A stretch of 64,000 bases of DNA from Mixophyes australis. Lineage: Eukaryota > Chordata > Amphibia > Anura > Limnodynastidae. Under the pieces are notes generated by a model. The model saw only the letters and a program-made list of their open reading frames with translations. It did not search any database and was not told where the DNA came from. Position numbers and translations under genes: made by a program. Of this stretch, positions 21,949 to 30,975 are shown one piece after another (position 1 is the first letter of the stretch; the number at the start of each line of letters is the position of its first letter). The DNA is taken from positions 108,428,278-108,492,277 of the forward strand of contig JAVHZZ010000010.1 in assembly GCA_036250195.1 (NCBI GenBank), read 5' to 3'.

Positions 21949-22063
21949 GCTACTACCATATCACCCTGGGGATGCCCAACCTCTGTCGAACTTGGAAGCC
22001 AAGCAGGGTGCGCCAGACCAGTACCAAGATGGGAGACCGCTTGGGAATATCTGGTGTAGTAGG
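21949..22063 (+). pseudogene. 5S rRNA-derived segment in PLE copy 1
   Basis: About 115 nt align along the full 5S rRNA. The control region is well kept: GGAAGCCAAGCAGGGT (box A), then GATGGGAGACCGCTTGGGAA (intermediate element and box C). The ends GCTACTACCATA and TGGTGTAGTAG pair as the 5S terminal helix. Loop regions have diverged. It lies in the same orientation as the element, about 120 nt after the endonuclease stop. It is more likely a retroelement module, as in SINE3-type elements, than a working 5S gene. Confidence 0.85.
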
Positions 22064-22682
22064 GTTACATGTCTGAGAATTATTATCCCAATTTGGTTAG
22101 GATTGGTCACTGGCAATAATGCAACTAATGGATACATTGTGACATAGTCACTGTGAATAAATATGGATATATTCTCACACTATTTATGACCATCTTGATG
22201 TGAGAATATTTATGTATATATATATATATTGACTATAGAAAATATGCTATGAAATGGATGTATATATAATGTAATTCTTTTCCACCACAATCAACTATGT
22301 GACATATTGATTATGATACCAATTAGGCTTATTGATTATAGTTATTACTGAGCTGAAGGTATATTATTATATGCTAGATCTTTATAATGGCTTACAACCA
22401 TGTCAATTAACAATGGGTATTTTATTGTCAAATTGATCTAATTTTGTACTTGAAGGTGCTATAACACTTGTTGTGCTATTATCTCATTTAAGTCATATAA
22501 CACAGAATGTAAAGAAAGAGGTTGCATGTTACACATTTCTACAATTTTTTTATGTGTATTTTAAACCATTAGTAAAGGCTGTTTTTATCCTTTAATGTGT
22601 CTCCCTAAGATTGTAATGATTAGCATCCAATTATCCGATCATCAACCATATAAATACACCCAGTAAGCCTGGCACTGCTTTA

Positions 22683-22722
22683 CCCCTGAAGAAATTCGCC
22701 TAAGCGAATGAAACGCGTTGGG
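22683..22722 (+). ncRNA. Hammerhead-ribozyme-like hairpin in the PLE copy 1 tail
   Basis: Order: CCC (stem I), CTGAAGA (first core strand, 22686-22692), one A, ATTCGC-CTAA-GCGAAT (perfect 6-bp stem II), GAAAC (second core strand), GCGTT, GGG (stem I). It fits the minimal type I hammerhead layout known from Penelope-like elements, with a very short stem III that would need dimer formation. Unusual points are a single extra A before stem II and U at the cleavage site (GUU). Activity is unproven. Confidence 0.5.
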
Positions 22723-23292
22723 ACACGCCAACACGATTGACGTCATCCGGAAGTCACCTTACCCGGAAGTCACGTGCGTTCCACTGTGGAACGCACGCCA
22801 TCTCTCCCCTCTGCCTGTCGGCATCTAGGATCTCTAGGAGCGCGGTTAGCGCTATCCACTAACAGGGATCCCTGCACCGCTCAATCAGTTCTAGGTTGCA
22901 CCTTCTTTACATCTGACGGTTACTGAGGTTTGTAGACTTATTATTGATTATTGGATCCCGCTGCCTTGCTGTCTGTTTGGGCTCCAAAGAACTTACTATC
23001 TTCATGGGATTCTTTCAAGCATTTTCCTAGTACATCGATAGAAGTGCATTTTGCACTTTGCCTATTGACTTTTTCATTGACTTAATTGATTTTATCAGTT
23101 TTTGTTTTATCGATTGTACTGGTCATTTTATCCCTTTATTTATTTATTTATTTTTATTGCAGATTTTAATTGTTACTGTGCATGGACCATTAAATGTTGT
23201 TTTATCTCAGTTCATTTGATTCATTACTTGCAATTCTATTATATGTATTCACATTAAGATAATTGAGCGCAATTTCCCAATAATAACAGTAG

Positions 23293-24254
23293 TATCAGTG
23301 ACAGCTGTGACGATAGTAGTACAGTCGTTGTTCTCCAGTTCCTAATTATTATCAGTACCTAATCCAAGTAGGAAAGTAAAATTTACTGAGCTGTTCTTTA
23401 GGAATTATCCCTTCTACTTTTTTTCAGTTACCTCCAGTTCTTCCCATTACTATAATGACTGCCCAGTTTGGATACAAGCAGAGACCAATGAAAAGTTGAG
23501 AATGGTCAGAAAGGCGGCACTCCAAGAAATTCTCTTTCTGGATAAAATATCCTATGATTAAGGGGTAGGGAAGAAAATGCAGATGAAACTGGAGCAAAAG
23601 TTTTGTTCAGTATAATATACAGTAACTTGAGTCATGGACATTGAAAGCAAACACGAAAAGCATTATTTCAGGTGCTTATTTAAATTTTTGCTGAGAGCTC
23701 CATGTAAAATCATCGACATTCGAAGTTTGGAGCAATAGAATTGCAATATTAAACAGCAAAAGCTGAACTAAACTTCCCCTAGCTCACTATTCCAGACAGA
23801 CAAAAGAAAGAAACAACTCCTTCACAGCGCTCCCTCTCAGTTGCTGCCACTAAATGCAAAAGGGATACCACCAAATCCTAATCATACACAAACATACAGA
23901 ACACATCTAGACAGCGCTCACCGAGGTAAATACAAAAGATCATACAAAAGAGTAATTGAATACTCAAGTCCTTTAAAAGATAAAGTCACTGGCAGATTCC
24001 AAATGCCCTTATCACATGCTCTTTCAACAACGTGTTCCCATATCCAAACGAAGATCGTAAAAAAGAAGGAAGAAAGGGTTAATTTCCAGGGCATATAAGC
24101 CCCTAAAGCTGTAGTTACTTATAGAAACCTAGAGAAATATCTAGTAAAAACATCAATGAAGGTCACAGATATCACAATCTCTTCTTGGATTTACCAATTA
24201 TCATGGATATGTGAAGAGAAAAAAGGAAACGCCAGAATCTGGAATAATACCTTC
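23293..24254. other. Gene A downstream flank and spacer before PLE copy 2
   Basis: To about 23790 this is unique flank shared in reverse with gene C (about 55170-54650). From there to 24254 is AT-rich sequence of no recognised origin. No gene is seen. Confidence 0.55.
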
Positions 24255-24620
24255 AATACAATTTATTAAAATAAAGCCAACAGTATAAAATCCTCATTAT
24301 GAGCAAGTTCACACCTACCAGAGCGGTATGTAGAGGTCAGAATAGAAAGGGTTAAATCCCGATTGACATAAAGGCAGACCATCTCCTCCTCTTACGGTAG
24401 GAACAACTTGTCAGCAGAAGTTCTAATTTGCCAAAGCGTTTAGACCCGAGTCCTTGGGTCTTTATCAAAGTACTAAATAATCCATGCATCCGATACAGGT
24501 CCTTATATGTGAAGCGACCAATCAGAAATGCAGGTAAAAAATACATAATTATCTATTCAACATATCTGAAAAACATAACACAGTAAATTCCTTGATGTAA
24601 GAATATAATTAAGAAAAAAT
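24255..24620 (-). repeat. Inverted 5' terminal repeat (pLTR) of PLE copy 2
   Basis: AATACAATTTATTAAAAT at the left matches ATTTTAATAAATTGTATT at the right end in reverse. The match continues through the GACCC...GGGTC hairpin and the ACCAATCAGAAA block. Relative to the 3' copy it has an internal deletion of roughly 300 bp. Confidence 0.75.
24432..24470 (-). ncRNA. Hammerhead-like hairpin, 5' inverted copy of PLE copy 2
   Basis: On the - strand: TTGATAAA, GACCC, loop, GGGTC, TAAAC, GCTTTGG. Stem II is perfect, but the second core strand has T for G and stem I no longer pairs. Confidence 0.35.
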
Positions 24621-24649
24621 AAGAAGCCCTCACTAATCCTTTTTCGGAC

Positions 24650-25174
24650 TTGAAAGACTATGAGACGTATGAGGATATGATTATAAAAAACTTAGAAAAA
24701 GAGGATAGGTTGATTAGAAATAAGAAACAACGGAAATTTCAGAGAGATAAAAGTAATATTCTACATTCTCAAAATCCAAATAACCATTCTCCAACAAATA
24801 AAACTATAATCCCTCAAACAGACGTTCAGAACAACCACTCGAAATTCAAAGATAAGAATCAAATTCAGGATCCCTGTAGGGCATATAGTAAAAAATCTAT
24901 TCATCATGAAAGCAATGATAGAATCCCTATACTTAGAAAAGGGATAAACAATAAAAATAAAGAGGGACAACAAATCAGCCATTATCATCATTTTGGGGAA
25001 TATGAGAATAATGGGAGAAATTCCAGAGGTAGGGATTACTCTCAAAGGATTTATCAGAGGGTGAGACATACACCTAACTATTCCTCCCATCCCTCAAAAA
25101 AGGAATTCTGGCCGTTTGAGAAAGAAGATAGTCCAAAAGCCACGGTAAATACACCAAATTCCATGAGAGATTAA
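24650..25174 (+). pseudogene. PLE copy 2 N-terminal region
   Basis: This is a 174-codon open frame, basic and asparagine-rich, starting MKDYETYEDMIIKNLEKEDR. The EKEDRL.RNK.QRKFQRDK stretch fits the region ahead of the PLE reverse transcriptase. It carries no catalytic motif. It is followed by decayed frames (25300-25640) containing NVQKFLRKLTLKKL, the conserved N-terminal reverse-transcriptase segment, so the protein is broken here. Confidence 0.55.
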
Positions 25175-25711
25175 CCCTTTAAAAAACAAACTCATTACAA
25201 GTTTAGGGCTAATACACCTAGGAGGGACCAAGCCTCCGATATAGAGAGATGGACTTATAGAAGCAACTACCATCATTTTTTAGAACATTAGGAAAGAGGA
25301 AGAAAATGCAGGTAGTTCAGAAAAAGAGAAAGAGGGGCAAGAGAGGTGGGAAAGAAAAAAGGAGGATTAAATACAAGTTAAAAAAAAAGGCAAAACTAAG
25401 GAGTTAAAGAGGGAGGAAATAAAAAAGGAAGATGAGACAATATTATATAATCTAAGTACCTATGTTCTAACAAAGGAGGAAGGTGCATTACCGAGAAAGG
25501 TGCTAAAGTTCTGCTCCACTAAAACTGTTGAACCATTTGAGCTGTTTGTTAATGTACAGAAGTTTTTGAGAAAGCTTACACTCAAAAAATTGCAAGCAAA
25601 GATTCTACAACTGATGTAAGAGAACAACCATTCAAAAGGAGTACTTTTGGTAAGAAATCTACGTTCTTTCCTACTTACCTTAAAAAGTGCCACATAGAAG
25701 TTTTTGGAAAT

Positions 25712-26646
25712 TTGGTGATGGAGGAGATTAATTCTTCGGAGAGTAATAATAGGAAATTACATAACCTTACCAAGGAAAAGAGGTCAGCCATTAAATCCTT
25801 AAAAAATAATGATAACATTGTTAAACCCGCCGATAAAAGCGGGTCTATAGTTATCATGAATAGATTGTATTATCTTACACAGATTAATAGACAATTGAAC
25901 GATGGGCAGACTTATCGTAAACTCCAGGGTGACCCCACTAATCGTATTAAGCAGGATTTCCACAATCTTATTGACAAATATAAAAAGAAGAAAGTGTTGG
26001 AAGATAGTTTAGCTGACTTTCTCACCATCACATATCCAACCATTCCGACCATCTATATTCTTCCAAAAATCCACAAGGATTTGACCGCACCACCTGGTAG
26101 ACCCAATATTAATGGGGTAAATTCTATTACATCAAACTTTTCCTTGTATATTGATTCCCTCTTACAACCATTTGTTGTGAATTTAAGATATTACCTAAAA
26201 GACACTCGTGACGTGCTGTGTAAATTTGATCATTTAGATTGGCAGGAAGAGTGATATATGATCACGGCTGATGTATGTTCTCTATATACGCTAATAGACC
26301 ATCAGCTATGACTAGAGGCCATAAAGACTATTTTGGAGAGAATTCAAACTTCACAAGATCTTCTTTGTTTTGTCATTGAAGTATTGAATTCATCTTGAAA
26401 AATATATTTTTCTATTTCGATAATGCCTTCTTTTTGCAATTAGTCGGTACAGCAATGGGCACCAGGTTCGCCCCCTGCTATGCTAACATTTTTATGAGCA
26501 TATGGGAGGAGGAATTTGTTTGGGGGGATCCCAGATGGGGGGCGGACCTGATGTCATGGTATAGATACATTGATGAAATCATCTTTATATGGAAGGGGGA
26601 TAAAGCTAAGGTGGATCTTTTTTGTCAACATCTTAATCAAAATTAG
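25712..26646 (+). pseudogene. PLE copy 2 reverse transcriptase, frameshifted
   Basis: The first open part (25712-26254) contains NIVKPADKSGSIVIM, YILPKIHK and PPGRPNINGVNSITSN, hallmark PLE fingers and palm motifs. The second part (26395-26646) contains LVGTAMGTRFAPCYANIFM and then WYRYIDEIIFIW. The catalytic Y-x-D-D box reads Y-I-D-E, so the second aspartate is replaced. A stop and frameshift separate the two parts near 26254-26395. The hAT element interrupts the gene right after NQN, at 26644. Confidence 0.8.
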
Positions 26647-26979
26647 AGATGGGCAGGCTTGGTTCCCCGAGAACCAAACCCATCCGAACTTTGGGTATCC
26701 TACTCGGCTCGATACTCTCCCGCCCGCTCGGAATCCAAATCAAGGCCGAACGTCATTGTGACATCGTCGGATCTCGGGGCTCGTTTCTTGCGATACTTGA
26801 AGATTATAAATACACGCCTCCACAGCAATCCATCGCCATTTGACAGAGGGAGAGAGCAGGGTGTAGTCACAGGCTGATTAGAGCAGGGACAGAGAATACA
26901 ATATTCTGATTCCAATTGTGCTAACAAAAATCACTAGAGAAGAGAGGAGGATAGAGGAGGTTTTTTTTTTTTCAATATT

Positions 26980-27400
26980 TGGCACTCAAAGTGCTTTTTG
27001 GGTTTTCCCCCATTATTTTGCCTAAATATTTCTGGCTGTCAAAATTACTATCTGTCAGCAGTATCTTACCAAATATTTTTTAGCACTCCCCAGTGCTTTT
27101 GGGGTGTCCCCTATAATTGTGCATAAATATTTCTGGCTGTCAAAATTACTATCTGTCAGCAGTATCTACCAAATAATTTTTAGCACTCCCCAGTGCTTTT
27201 GGGGTGTCACCCATAATTGTGCATAAATATTTCTGGCTGTCAAAATTACTATCTGTCAGCAGTATCTACCAAATATTTTTTAGCACTCCCTAGTGCTTTT
27301 GCGGTGTCCCCCATAATTGTACATAAATATTTCTGGCTGTCAAAATTACTATCTGTCAGCAGTATCTACCAAATAATTTTTAGCACTACAAGTGCTTTGG
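26980..27400. repeat. Tandem repeats of about 115 bp inside the hAT element
   Basis: Four units each contain AAATATTTCTGGCTGTCAAA, ATCTGTCAGCAGTATCT and TTTAGCACTCCCCAGTGCTT. The spacing is regular, and the last unit is degenerate. Confidence 0.75.
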
Positions 27401-27566
27401 GCTGAGAATGAATTCAAAGCAGTCCACATATGAGCAGAATGAGCAACCAGGTTCTGTCACCAGTCCTGATGTTAATGTTCCCAATACGTCATCTGGGCAA
27501 GGCGATGTCAAACTACACAGTGTTTCGAAATCAGTCTAAAAAACAAAAACAATTTTTTTTTTTACT

Positions 27567-28106
27567 GTGTTGAAGCGAAAAAGAAGTGTTACTGAGCAAA
27601 AGTTAAGTGCCGATAAAAATAAAATTGCCAACATGCCATTCTACACACGCAGTGGCAAAGAGAGAATGAGGCCTTCACCTTTGGCTATTAGTGGCAGATC
27701 CCAAAAAGTTACAGAGCCTACAATTGGTGCACAACTAATGATACGCGTCAAAGCCGAGCTGCAAGATAACAGTAAGGCATTAGAGGATAATGTTTGCTCT
27801 GATTCACAAATGACACCAATCCCTGTGGAGAGTCCATCCAACAGTGGTATGTCTAATTGTGAGCATTCTGTTAGTGTACCCATAAAGAAGGGCCCTTTCA
27901 GCAGTTCTGCTGATGTGTACCTGAACAGCCCGAGTGTAGCCGGTGATACACAAATTGAGGATGCCACTTTGGAAATAGAAGAGGATGAGGGGGAGATTTG
28001 TGGAGGTGACAAGGGCGCTAATGAGGATGTTGATGATTATGATGCAGACAGATACCAAATTGCCTTTCTCAATTTATATTTATATTCTAGATTATATAAC
28101 GGCTAA
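27567..28106 (+). CDS. Unrecognised ORF inside the hAT element
   Basis: This is an open frame of 179 codons. The start is basic (MLKRKRSVTEQKLSADKNK), the middle is serine/proline-rich, and an acidic stretch (LEIEEDEGEICGGDKG...EDVDDYDAD) lies near the end. I recognise no zinc finger, DDE triad or hAT dimerisation motif. It may be the leftover first exon of a hAT-borne gene, or chance. It is the longest open frame between the inverted repeats. Short upstream sequence also has codon-like content (MNSKQSTYEQNEQPG near 27410), so a spliced or frameshifted longer protein is possible. Confidence 0.4.
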   Translation: MLKRKRSVTEQKLSADKNKIANMPFYTRSGKERMRPSPLAISGRSQKVTEPTIGAQLMIRVKAELQDNSKALEDNVCSDSQMTPIPVESPSNSGMSNCEHSVSVPIKKGPFSSSADVYLNSPSVAGDTQIEDATLEIEEDEGEICGGDKGANEDVDDYDADRYQIAFLNLYLYSRLYNG

Positions 28107-28985
28107 ATAGTTTTCTATTTTACTCCTAGTGGAGAGGGGATCTGATGCAGACAGATATCAAATTGCCTTTGTCCATTTCTTTGTATATTCAAATTTCTAG
28201 TTCTACAGTCTATGCAGGCTGCTTTTTTTTTCTATTTTACTACAAGTGAATGGGGGGGGGGGGGGGGTCTGAAGCAGATGGATACCAAACTGCCTTTGTC
28301 CATTTCTTTGTATATTCGAATTTCTAGTTCCACAGTCTGTGCAGGCTGCTTTTTTTATATTCAGCTACAAGTGGAGGGTGTAATATACACCCAAAGACGA
28401 TGGCTACATTGCCAATAATCAAATATGGAGGAGGTAGACAACCAGGTTTGTCTGTATAATTTGCAGACAAGTGTTCGAATAAAGGACGGCCTACCAGGGA
28501 TTAAACTGTTTTTTTCATAATTTATTAGCTTTAGAATTAACTCACTTATCTAAGAAACTGGTGGAGCACTAAATTAGGTTATTTTAGACCAAAAAATTTT
28601 TATTTTTTTCAAAAATAGCAAAACAAAACCAAACAAAACCAAAACCAAAACACGCAAGGGCGGTTTTGCAAAACCAAAACCAAAACAGGAAGGTAATCCA
28701 GATCCAAAACCAAAACACGGGGATCAGTGACCATCTCTAATCAAAATGGTCAAAATATTCATTAACATTTAACATCAGTCAAGAATCCATTAACTTTTTG
28801 GACCTCACCTTCTATGTTCATTCTACACAAAAACCTATACCATACTGACAGATAGTAACTCCTACATTAATAGGAATAGTCATCATCATTACAGTTGGCC
28901 CAGTGGGGCAATTCATTTGGATCAAAAGGAATTGCACAGAAGAAATGGCATGTGAAGAACAAATATCTACATTGAAAAAGAGGTT

Positions 28986-29755
28986 TCTACAGAAGGGTTA
29001 TTCCAAGGAATCTATTGAGACAGCCCATGATAGGGCTAGACAGATTAATAGAGTCTAACTCCTCCAACCAAAGGAACCTACAAAGAATCAGCCTGCTAGG
29101 AGTCACTTGTCCTTTATTGCTCAATATAATAAGGATCATAAGAGGTGTGAAAATGTTTTTAAAAAACACTGGAAAGTATTTAGGGGGGATCCTGTTTTGA
29201 AGCATCTTTTGCCAGCTAAGCCAAGGTTTATTTATAGAAGGGCACCGAACCTAAAAGATAAAATAGTACTTAGTTCTCTCCCTAATTTTAATACTTTTCA
29301 TCTTATTAAGACAAAAGGTTTTCACAGGTGTGGAACTTGTTTGCCATGTAGAATGATTAAAAGTAACCAATCAAAGTTTATCGAATATACATCAGTGATG
29401 AATGGACAATTACTTGTCATTCTAAGAATGTAATCTATTTATTAGAATGTAGAAACAATTAAACAGTATATTGAAAAGACAAGCTGCCCATTCAAGACAT
29501 TACAGACTAGTGAACATCTTTGGAATATAAAAAATGGAAATTCAAACCATTCCGTATCCGCACACTGTAAGGAAAAACAGCATTGTAGTATAGATTCTAT
29601 TAAATCCTTTTGAGGCATTAAGACTATTAGGGAAGATTGGAAATATAATGACTTGGAGAAAAGATTGGCAAAAGCAGAAATGAAATCTATTTATGGTATT
29701 AAAACCCGGTTACCGGACGATTTAAATGTTGATTTTGAATTTAAAAGGTTCTTAG
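28986..29755 (+). pseudogene. PLE copy 2 linker and GIY-YIG endonuclease, frameshifted
   Basis: The frame continues the PLE after the hAT element. LDLTFYVHST and LKKRFLQKGYSKESIETAHD are the end of the reverse transcriptase. FRGDPVLKHLLPAKPRFIYRRAPNLKDKIV is read in pieces, then CGTCLPCRM (cysteine cluster). After a stop near 29431 come NVIYLLEC-like and Y-I-E-K-T-S-like remnants of the GIY-YIG domain, so the second tyrosine motif has lost its V-G. The copy is inactive. Confidence 0.7.
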
Positions 29756-29787
29756 ATTAAGAAATTCAGGTTTTGGGAACCAAGTGT

Positions 29788-29890
29788 AACCATTAAAATT
29801 GCGTTTCACTTTGCCTAATAGGGAAGCTAAGCAGGTGCTGATCTGGATGTCATTAGGATGGGAGAACTCCAGATGCAACAGATCTGCACA
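29788..29890 (+). pseudogene. 5S rRNA-derived segment in PLE copy 2
   Basis: GGAAGCTAAGCAGG is followed by GCTGATCTGGATGTCATTAG and GATGGGAGAACTCCAGATG. It is recognisably the 5S box A, middle and box C region, more decayed than in copy 1. Its position after the endonuclease remnant is the same as in copy 1. Confidence 0.7.
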
Positions 29891-30462
29891 CTATATGTAT
29901 TATCTGTGTTTTATATATATTTTTATATATTTTTATTTATTATTCTACATATATTTTATATATATACCGGTATATATTTTTTTATTAATTATATTCTTAC
30001 ATCAAGGAATTTATTGTGTTATGTGTCTTGGCTTAAGATCTACCTATGGTTACAGGGACCTAGTTTAAAGACAAAACGAGTTATAAATTACTCCTAGTTG
30101 TCTGGACAGAATCATAGTACAATGGTTGAGTATTAATTTAAGGCGGATTGCGCTTAAGACTGACACTCTGATGAATATTATCCATATGGGTGTGTTAATT
30201 CCTCTCACATTATTGTGTAAACATCTGCTTTTATGTGATCATCTTTGTAATTGTCCGTATATATCGGAACCCTTTCAAGCGTTCCAGGGCATATTTCTTA
30301 CTATGTTTTATTACAGGTACTTTGTATATTTACTATGCTATGTGGCTGTATGTACTTTATTATTTTTCAGTTATGCTGAATAGATAATTATGTATTTTTT
30401 ACCTGCGTTTCTGATTGGTTGCTTCACATATAAAGACCTGCATTGGATGCATGGATTATTTA

Positions 30463-30508
30463 TTACCTTGATAAAGACCCAAGGACTCGAGTGGAAACGC
30501 GTTGGTAA
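30463..30508 (+). ncRNA. Hammerhead-like hairpin, 3' tail of PLE copy 2
   Basis: TTACC (stem I), TTGATAA, GACCC...GAGTG (stem II, partly broken here), GAAAC, GCGTT, GGTAA (stem I). The TTACC/GGTAA stem is perfect. The first core strand differs from CTGATGA at two positions. Confidence 0.4.
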
Positions 30509-30800
30509 ATAGAACTTCTGCTGACAAGTTGTCCTGCCGTAAGAGGAGGAGAAGGTCTGTCTTTATGTGAATCGGGATTTAACCCTTTCTATGCTTGCCT
30601 CCACATTCCGCTCTGGTAGGAGGGAACTTGCTCATAATGAGGATTTTATACTGTTGATTTCATTTTAATAAATTGTATTGAGAGTGTCGTGAACATAGAG
30701 AGCTTGCAGTTATTTAGAAGGGATAATTCATAACTGCAGTGTAAATAGGTTGTATCAAATGAATCCATTGATAAGTTAAAGTGTAAAATTTAAAGACAGA

Positions 30801-30975
30801 GGGGTATATTTACTAAACTGCGGGTTTGAAAAAGTGGAGATGTTGCCTATAGCAACCAATCAGATTCTAGCTGTCATGTTGTAGAATGCACTAAATAAAT
30901 GAAAGCTAGAATCTGATTGGTTGCTATAGGCAACATCTCCACTTTTCCAAACCCGCAGTTTAGTAAATCTAGCCC
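30801..30975. mobile_element. Foldback MITE
   Basis: It is a near-perfect palindrome of 175 bp. The arm GGGTATATTTACTAAACTGC ... GTGGAGATGTTGCCTATAGC, AACCAATCAGATTCTAGCT recurs in reverse after a short loop. A second copy is at 49822-49996. There is no coding capacity. Confidence 0.8.

Larger units (their letters stand above)
21162..23277 (+). mobile_element. 5'-truncated Penelope-like retroelement (PLE copy 1)
   Basis: It is bounded by CAATAATAACAGTAG at 21147-21161 and 23278-23292, an exact 15-bp target duplication. Genes B and C carry the uninterrupted target. Order inside: a short leader with GCGCTCAA (its inverse GAGCGC is near the other end), a coding remnant with the GIY-YIG endonuclease, a 5S rRNA-derived segment, about 600 bp of AT-rich tail, a hammerhead-like hairpin, then a GC-rich stretch and AT-rich end. 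Most of the reverse transcriptase is missing. Confidence 0.85.
1440..23790 (+). repeat. Left arm of a large inverted duplication (gene A arm)
   Basis: Sequence from about 1440 to 23790 is repeated in reverse complement at about 51830-31925. Exons, introns, a solo LTR and the minisatellite keep their order. Both arms carry private insertions: the left has about 4 kb of elements at 1850-5870 and a PLE at 21162-23277, and the right has L2, TIR-element and MITE insertions. Limits are by eye. Confidence 0.8.
26644..28739. mobile_element. hAT DNA transposon nested in PLE copy 2
   Basis: The termini TAGAGATGGGCAGG and (reverse complement) TAGAGATGGTCACTG are inverted repeats. Flanks ATCAAAAT at 26636-26643 and 28740-28747 form an exact 8-bp target duplication. 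It contains three to four tandem units of about 115 bp (26980-27390), each with ATTTCTGGCTGTCAAAATTA, an open frame at 27567-28106 and a run of AACCAAAAC repeats near the right end. No DDE or BED motif was recognised, so it is probably non-autonomous. Confidence 0.85.
24255..30679 (+). mobile_element. Penelope-like retroelement (PLE copy 2), decayed, with nested hAT
   Basis: It carries remnants of the whole PLE polyprotein: N-terminal region, reverse transcriptase, linker and GIY-YIG. At least several frameshifts and stops are present. The last 285 bases (to 30679) and parts upstream recur in reverse complement at the 5' end (24255-24620), as expected of an inverted PLE terminal repeat. Without the nested hAT element the copy would be about 4.3 kb. 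No clear target duplication was found. Confidence 0.8.

Noticed and set aside
21949..22063. Functional 5S rRNA gene
   Set aside because: It is internal to a dated retroelement insertion, loop regions are diverged, and no T-run terminator follows directly. It is kept as a 5S-derived segment.
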